The notes under the pieces are model-generated. The model made no database searches. It worked only from the letters and a program-made list of their open reading frames with translations, and had not been told where the DNA came from. A program made the position numbers and the translations under genes. 64,000 nucleotides of DNA from assembly GCA_039619475.1 (NCBI GenBank), contig CM077116.1:458985576-459049575 (forward strand). Reading direction: 5' to 3'. Source of the DNA: Icerya purchasi (lineage: Eukaryota > Arthropoda > Insecta > Hemiptera > Monophlebidae). The number at the start of each line of letters is the position of its first letter. The first letter of the stretch is position 1. This document shows, in pieces, positions 59,261-64,000 of the stretch.

Positions 59261-59411
59261 CAAAAAAATGAGACACTTCGTTCTCTTAATTCATTTTTAT
59301 TTCTGTTCTGTATTTAACCGAATTTTATATTTGTTTATTTTTATATAAAAAAAATATTTCATTGTGCCGCTTCCTCAGTTCTGAAGTTCACGCTACGCCA
59401 CTGACGAATGT

Positions 59412-59866
59412 GATTTATTAACTGTTATCTCTTTTTTTTATTATTATTACTATTAGTATATCCTCGCGATCTTTCGTTTCTAGGTTCAACACTTTTCGGA
59501 TCTACAGCTTCCGCAACCTTTATGCTAGTTACTACTGAATTTTTTAATTTTGATTTCCTAATTTTGTATTTTTTTTATTTTTATTCAGCGTTATTTCAGA
59601 AATTTATGATATATTTGTAAGTTAGAATTATTTATTTTTCCGACGCGGTTTATTGTAGAGTAAATTGTCTAACTATCTAAAATAACTTTATTTCTCGTTA
59701 ATATTTTATTTCGACTTAATAATCTATTTCATATTTACACGGTACGTAAGTATTATGTATTTATGCAAATTCCTATTATTGGATCTCTTTCCTTCTGTAT
59801 TTCACATCCTTCTTTTCTTTTCCCGAATGTTTCCGCTCATGCGTTAATTGATTTTTCCCTTTCTCA
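59412..59866. other. AT-rich spacer
   Basis: Nothing recognised; possibly the 5' part of the LINE that follows. Confidence 0.4.
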
Positions 59867-62735
59867 ATGATGAATATAGAAAATTCGAATTTATTTATCC
59901 TAAATATACGGAGCCTTAGGAAACATTATGATGAATTTATAGTTTACTTGGAGGAGAAAAATTTAAGTTATGATATTATTATATTTACAGAAATTTGGAT
60001 TTCTGATGAGGAGATTATAAGATATAATATACCCGGATACAAATCAGTGTGGCAATGTAGAAGTGGTAAACGCTCTGGTGGGGTTGTGATTTATATTAAA
60101 GATAATATTAACTATACAACTGCTGGTGTTAAGTTCACAACGGGAAATTTCGTCTTTCGAAAAGTACAACTTACGAATAAAAGATATTTTTCAATTTTTG
60201 GTATCTATAAATTTTGTGATGCACAGCACGCTAGGTTCCTAGAGGAGTTTGAATACATTTCAAATTTGTCTGAAGAGTTAGCAGTAATTACAGGCGACGT
60301 GAACATAAATGTATTTGATGTTGCAGCCATCACCGATTACTGTAATCTGATTAGTATCCGGGGGTTTGTTAATGTCGTTAATCAGCCGACCTTTTTTTTA
60401 GGGGGCAGGGAGTGTATGATTCCTGTTTAGATGATTTGTTAATAAGAGGTATGTATAACAAAACCAAACCGCTAAATGTTACCTATCATCTTGTTGACAT
60501 TCTGTTTTCGCATCATAAGGGATTGAATGCAACTATTTTACTTTCAGAATCCGTATCTCCTCCTCTGCGTTCTGTCAATTACATTTTCGATAAGAACGCT
60601 TTTCATAAAAAAATATTAAGCTGAAACATAGATATTATTTATACTTCTCAGGCATCGGTAAATGAAAAATTCGAGTGGTTTTTGGCAAATCTGACTGATA
60701 TTGTTGAGAAATGTAAAGTTGAAATCTCTTCCACTAAAAGTAAATCTAAAAAAAAGAATCCGCGGGTAACTGGAGTGATTCTAAAACTATCCTTGGAAAA
60801 AAGAAGAATTTAGCAAGCCTACAAACTAGATTCCACAAATACTGTACTAAAAATCAAATTTAAGACTATTTCTAAAAAAAGACAACAAGAGGTGAGGAAA
60901 GCTAAATTCAGTATTATAATAGGTTGCTGAAAAAAAAATTTTGGAATATTATAAATACGACTATTGGTAAAAAATCGCTAAATTTGAAACAGATAATAGT
61001 AAATGACAATGTATTGCCGGTTTTAGGGAACGAGAAGTTAGTTGCAAATTGCTTTAATATGCACTTCAAAGATTGCGTCGGCATAGGTCAGAATGTAAAT
61101 GATGAAGGTGTAGATAAGGAAGATATAGATAAGCTGGTCGGGAAAGGGTTTACAAAATCGTTTGGTCTTATTGAATTCACTTATGAAGACATAAAACATG
61201 CAATTTTCTCTTTACCTAATAAATCTTCTTTCGCAAAAGATATATCTATTGAGGTTAGAAAATTTATCTTTTTTCGTTAAACCATTAGCATACCTATTCA
61301 ATAATTCCGTTCTTTCAGGTATTTTTCCAGATATTCTGAAGCTCGGAGTTATTGTTCCAATTTTTAAAAGTGGCAGTAAAGAGCTCACGGAAAACTGCAG
61401 ACCGATCTGTATACTTTCAACAATTTCCAAAATATTTGAAAAGTGTATGAAGATAAAAATGTTAAATTATTTACTTGAGTTAAATTTTTTTAGTGAAAAT
61501 CAATTTGGGTTTTTACCTCAACGTGGTACGGATTTGGCATTGTTTAAGCATATATTTTACATTACGGATAACCTAGAAGTTGGGAGGCCCACAGCAGCTA
61601 TATATTTCGATTTGAAAAAAGCATTTGATACTGTGAATCATGAGTTGTTGTTAATAAAATTAAATGAGCTAGTTTCCGTGGGTTTGTTTTAGACTGGTTT
61701 AAGTCTTGTCTACTTGACAGACGATATGTTACTAAAATAAATAATGTATATAGTTCCGAACAGATACAGGATGTTGGAGTTTCCCAAGAAAGTATTTTAG
61801 GCCCAATTCTATTTTTAATATTTATAAATGATCTGTGTCTATTAAAACTTATCGGGCAACTTTTGGTTTATGCTGATGATGCGCTACTACTGCTAGTGAG
61901 TGCACGCGACCCACATATTTTACAAAAGTTGGCGCAAGATAGAATAAATTTAATAGAGAAATGGGTAAATAAAAACAGATTAGCGCTAAATTTACTTAAA
62001 ACCAAATATGTCATATATAGTATGTGCTTTCACCCACCTTTGAATAACATTAAACTTTACTTAGCCAATAATAATGAAATACAAAATGTTCCAGAAATTA
62101 AATATCTTGGTATTATGTTCGATTGTAGACTAAATTGGTCATCACATACTGTGCATGTGTCTCAGAAATTGAGGAAGCTAAATTATTTGTTTTAATATGT
62201 ATCGCAATATTTTCCATCAACATATTTAGTTCGGATTTATTTAGCGCTTTATCAGCCAATATTGACTTATGGTAAAAATTTCTGGGGGGAGGGAGGGCTG
62301 CACACTATCACGGTTAATAGAATAAAACTTTTACAAAAATCGGTAATAAAAACTATTAGTTCTAAAGGTAGGTCTGGGTCGGAAAAGTCTGTACTAGATT
62401 TGAAAACAATTAATGATCTTGTAATTCTTATGTTTGTTCATAAATATAAAAATAGATTTTACATTTCGTTTAAGAGAGGAGTAACTAGAATATCAAATAA
62501 TTTGTATGCAAGCGTTCCAACATATAAAAAACATCACGTGGGAATGCAGATTATTTACCAGGCTCCGATTAAATTCAACTTGTTGCCTCCCCTCATCTAA
62601 AATTTTTCCCGTATTCCCCCATGCTACTACGAAAATATTTAATAACTTATTTGCACGATTCCTCTCACAAGTAATCAATTTTTTCCGCTTCTGGACTAAT
62701 TTAATGTGTATAAACTGTAACTATCGTTAAGTCCA
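59867..62735 (+). mobile_element. CR1-like LINE, nearly full ORF2 length, dead
   Basis: About 2.9 kb. Endonuclease frame 59867-60430: NIRSLRKHYDEFIVYLEEKN, IIFTEIWISDEEI, RSGGVVIYIKDN and VITGDVNINVF. A linker frame runs 60924-61280. RT: VIVPIFKSGSKEL, CRPICILSTISKIFEKCM, QFGFLPQRGTDLALFKHI and AIYFDLKKAFDTVNHELL (61340-61650). Motif B reads VSQESILGPILFLIF, with the usual PQG changed to SQE. VYADDALLLL (61868) is intact. KYLGIMFDCRLNWSSH is at 62100. The C-part ends at 62600, then a TA microsatellite starts at 62740. Several frameshifts. CR1-group placement rests on the NIRSLRK endonuclease start and the absence of RNase H. Confidence 0.87.
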
Positions 62736-62739
62736 ATTA

Positions 62740-62740
62740 T

Positions 62741-62770
<30 letters not shown>
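62740..62770. repeat. (TA)n microsatellite
   Basis: TA dinucleotides separating the CR1-like LINE from the following repeat. Confidence 0.85.
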
Positions 62771-62771
<1 letters not shown>

Positions 62772-62774
62772 TTT

Positions 62775-63260
62775 TAACCGACTTCAAAAAAGGGAGGAGG
62801 TATTCAATTCGACTGTATTTTTTCTTCTTTTTTTTATGTGTTACCTCAGAACTTTCTTCTAGATGAACCGATTTTGATGATTCTTCTTTTATTTGAAAGG
62901 TGATGTTTCTCATGTGGTCCCATTTAAATTTGATCAAGATCTTACCGATAGTTTTTGAGTTATCCTTAATAATGCGGGAGATTGAAGCTTTTTGGATGCT
63001 TTTCATTCATGATTGTTTTCACCGTCGGATTAGATTTTTGACTTTATAAATTTGCCAAATTACCATGGAAATGTAGCTTTTGATGTTTTTACCGTGGAAA
63101 TATCTGTTCTTATTAAAATGTTTTAATTTAATTGAATAAAAATGCACTAAAAAGTAAAAAATAAAATGCTTTTTTACAAAAAATAAATACCGACTTCAAG
63201 GTTTATTATACAAATTTAAAAATGCACCAAAAAGTAAAAAATAATTACTCCCGATAAAAT
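62775..63260. repeat. Interspersed ACCGACTTCAA repeat
   Basis: Starts with AACCGACTTCAAAAAAGG, a motif I recall from many arthropod genomes (memory only), followed by GATGAACCGATTTTGATGAT. ACCGACTTCAA recurs near 63190. ATGCACTAAAAAGTAAAAAA at about 63143 recurs with one change near 63223. GCACTAAAAAGTA is also present in the termini of the tandem-repeat element (about 24720). No protein. Confidence 0.55.
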
Positions 63261-63295
63261 ATATACATATATCAGAGTGATATAACTTAAGTCAA

Positions 63296-64000
63296 TCCCT
63301 TCATTCGTCCCTTTCTTCATCCTCTCCGCTTGTTCCCAATAATCATCACCGAAAAGCCCCCTCAGCCTCCGCACTCTGGTGGAACGAAGAGTGTAAACAG
63401 GCTTTCAAACAAAAATCATTTCGTTCGCGGTCCTCAATGTCCAACTTTCTAGCTCACAAAGAAGCCAATGCGAGGGGGCTCGCTTTGTTCTTAAAGCGGC
63501 TAAGAAAAATTCTTGGAAACAATTTTGTTCCGCTTTTTCTAAAGAGACGCCCTTTTCGCAGATTTGGAAGATGGCTAAGGCCTTTACTTCTCCCCTTTCC
63601 AAGCGCCCGGTACATCCCTCTCCCGCACTGCAACATCTCCTTTCCTTTCTAGATTCTATCGCGCCCGCCTACGCTCCTTCTCTTGAGGAAATCTCGCTTC
63701 CTGTTCTTACACCCAACTCAGAGTCGCACTTCTTATCTCTTCCTTTCCGTTATGATGAGCTACTATCTATCCTTAATAAATCCTCCAACTCCTCACCAGG
63801 TTTAGATGGTATATCGTTCCTTATACTTAAAAACCTCTCCACGCTTTCTTTGCATTTTCTTCTGAATATCTTTAACTCCTTCCTACTCTCCGGATCTACA
63901 CCTAAATCCTGGAATGACTTTGTTATCATCCCTATACCTAAAAAAAACCAATCCACGTTCCGTCCTATTTCTTTAGCCTCCTGCCTTCGTAAACTGTTTA
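63296..64000 (+). pseudogene. I/R1-like LINE ORF2, runs off the window
   Basis: SALWWNEECKQAF (about 63370), NFLAHKEANAR, then a frameshift in a G-run near 63469-63476. The frame then stays open to the window end: RFVLKAAKKNSWKQFCSAFS, FSQIWKMAKAF, NSSPGLDGISFLILKNLS, KSWNDFVIIPIPKK and FRPISLASCLRKLF. It aligns with residues ~310-520 of the intact ORF2. 5' truncation begins near 63296. Reading frames from other phases here are shadows. Whether the rest is intact lies outside the window. Confidence 0.88.

Larger units (their letters stand above)
57366..59403 (+). mobile_element. hAT transposon (2038 bp), decayed
   Basis: Target duplication AAGAATGT (57358-57365) and ACGAATGT (59404-59411), 7 of 8 matching. 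Left end CAGGTAGCGTCAATGG and complement of right end CAGTGGCGTAGCGTGAAC resemble hAT termini, with GCTTCCTC or its complement a little inside each. The 3' half carries a broken hAT transposase C-terminus. A MITE of another family sits inside (57771-58090). Confidence 0.8.

Overview
This window looks like repeat-dominated, AT-rich, non-coding DNA from an arthropod genome, most likely an insect. The evidence is the transposon spectrum: a mariner, several hAT elements, tRNA-headed SINEs, a Penelope-like element, and LINEs of at least four kinds (RNase H-bearing I/R1-like, Jockey-like, RTE-like and CR1-like). I found no host gene that I can name, no rRNA, no CRISPR and no bacterial-type operon. 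Nearly every long reading frame is a transposon protein or its wreckage. The species cannot be fixed from the sequence.

Layout. 0-7.5 kb: a SINE (645-970), a decayed LINE tail (1039-1860), a long AT-rich stretch, then a complete but dead mariner (4981-6266) inserted in a TA microsatellite. 7.5-17.2 kb: an RTE-like LINE split by a 1.5 kb tandem-repeat element, a Jockey-like LINE split by a hAT MITE, and a 3.2 kb 5'-truncated I/R1-like LINE on the minus strand. 17.2-21.8 kb: mostly unrecognised DNA plus an unclassified repeat. 21.9-25.1 kb: a broken gene resembling an uncharacterised multi-copy animal protein family (I suspect a tyrosine-recombinase-like protein), flanked by two arrays of ~270 bp tandem repeats and ending in a head-to-head inverted terminus. 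25.6-32.2 kb: a short hAT MITE, diverged repeats, a SINE head and a 2.3 kb hAT with TIRs and 8 bp target duplications that hosts two LINE fragments. 32.2-38.8 kb: LINE copies, a second SINE copy, a Penelope remnant split by a second copy of the hAT MITE, and an RTE-like LINE ending in a (GAT)n tail. 38.8-45.3 kb: a CpG-richer island with unrecognised ORFs and another decayed RTE-like LINE. 45.4-52.1 kb: the centrepiece, a minus-strand I/R1-like LINE with intact ORF1 (572 aa, Asn-rich tract, three zinc knuckles) and intact ORF2 (1251 aa, endonuclease, RT, RNase H). 53.7-64 kb: three LINE families with different tails, a 2.0 kb hAT carrying a nested MITE, a CR1-like LINE, and the start of another I/R1-like copy that runs off the window.

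How the parts relate. The minus-strand element at 46-52 kb could in principle supply ORF1p and ORF2p to related copies. Seven further copies or fragments of this general type lie in the window on both strands, all truncated or frameshifted. The hAT MITEs have no intact transposase here, since both hAT coding remnants are broken. Nested insertions give a relative chronology: the Jockey, RTE and Penelope copies are older than the MITEs and the tandem-repeat element that interrupt them.
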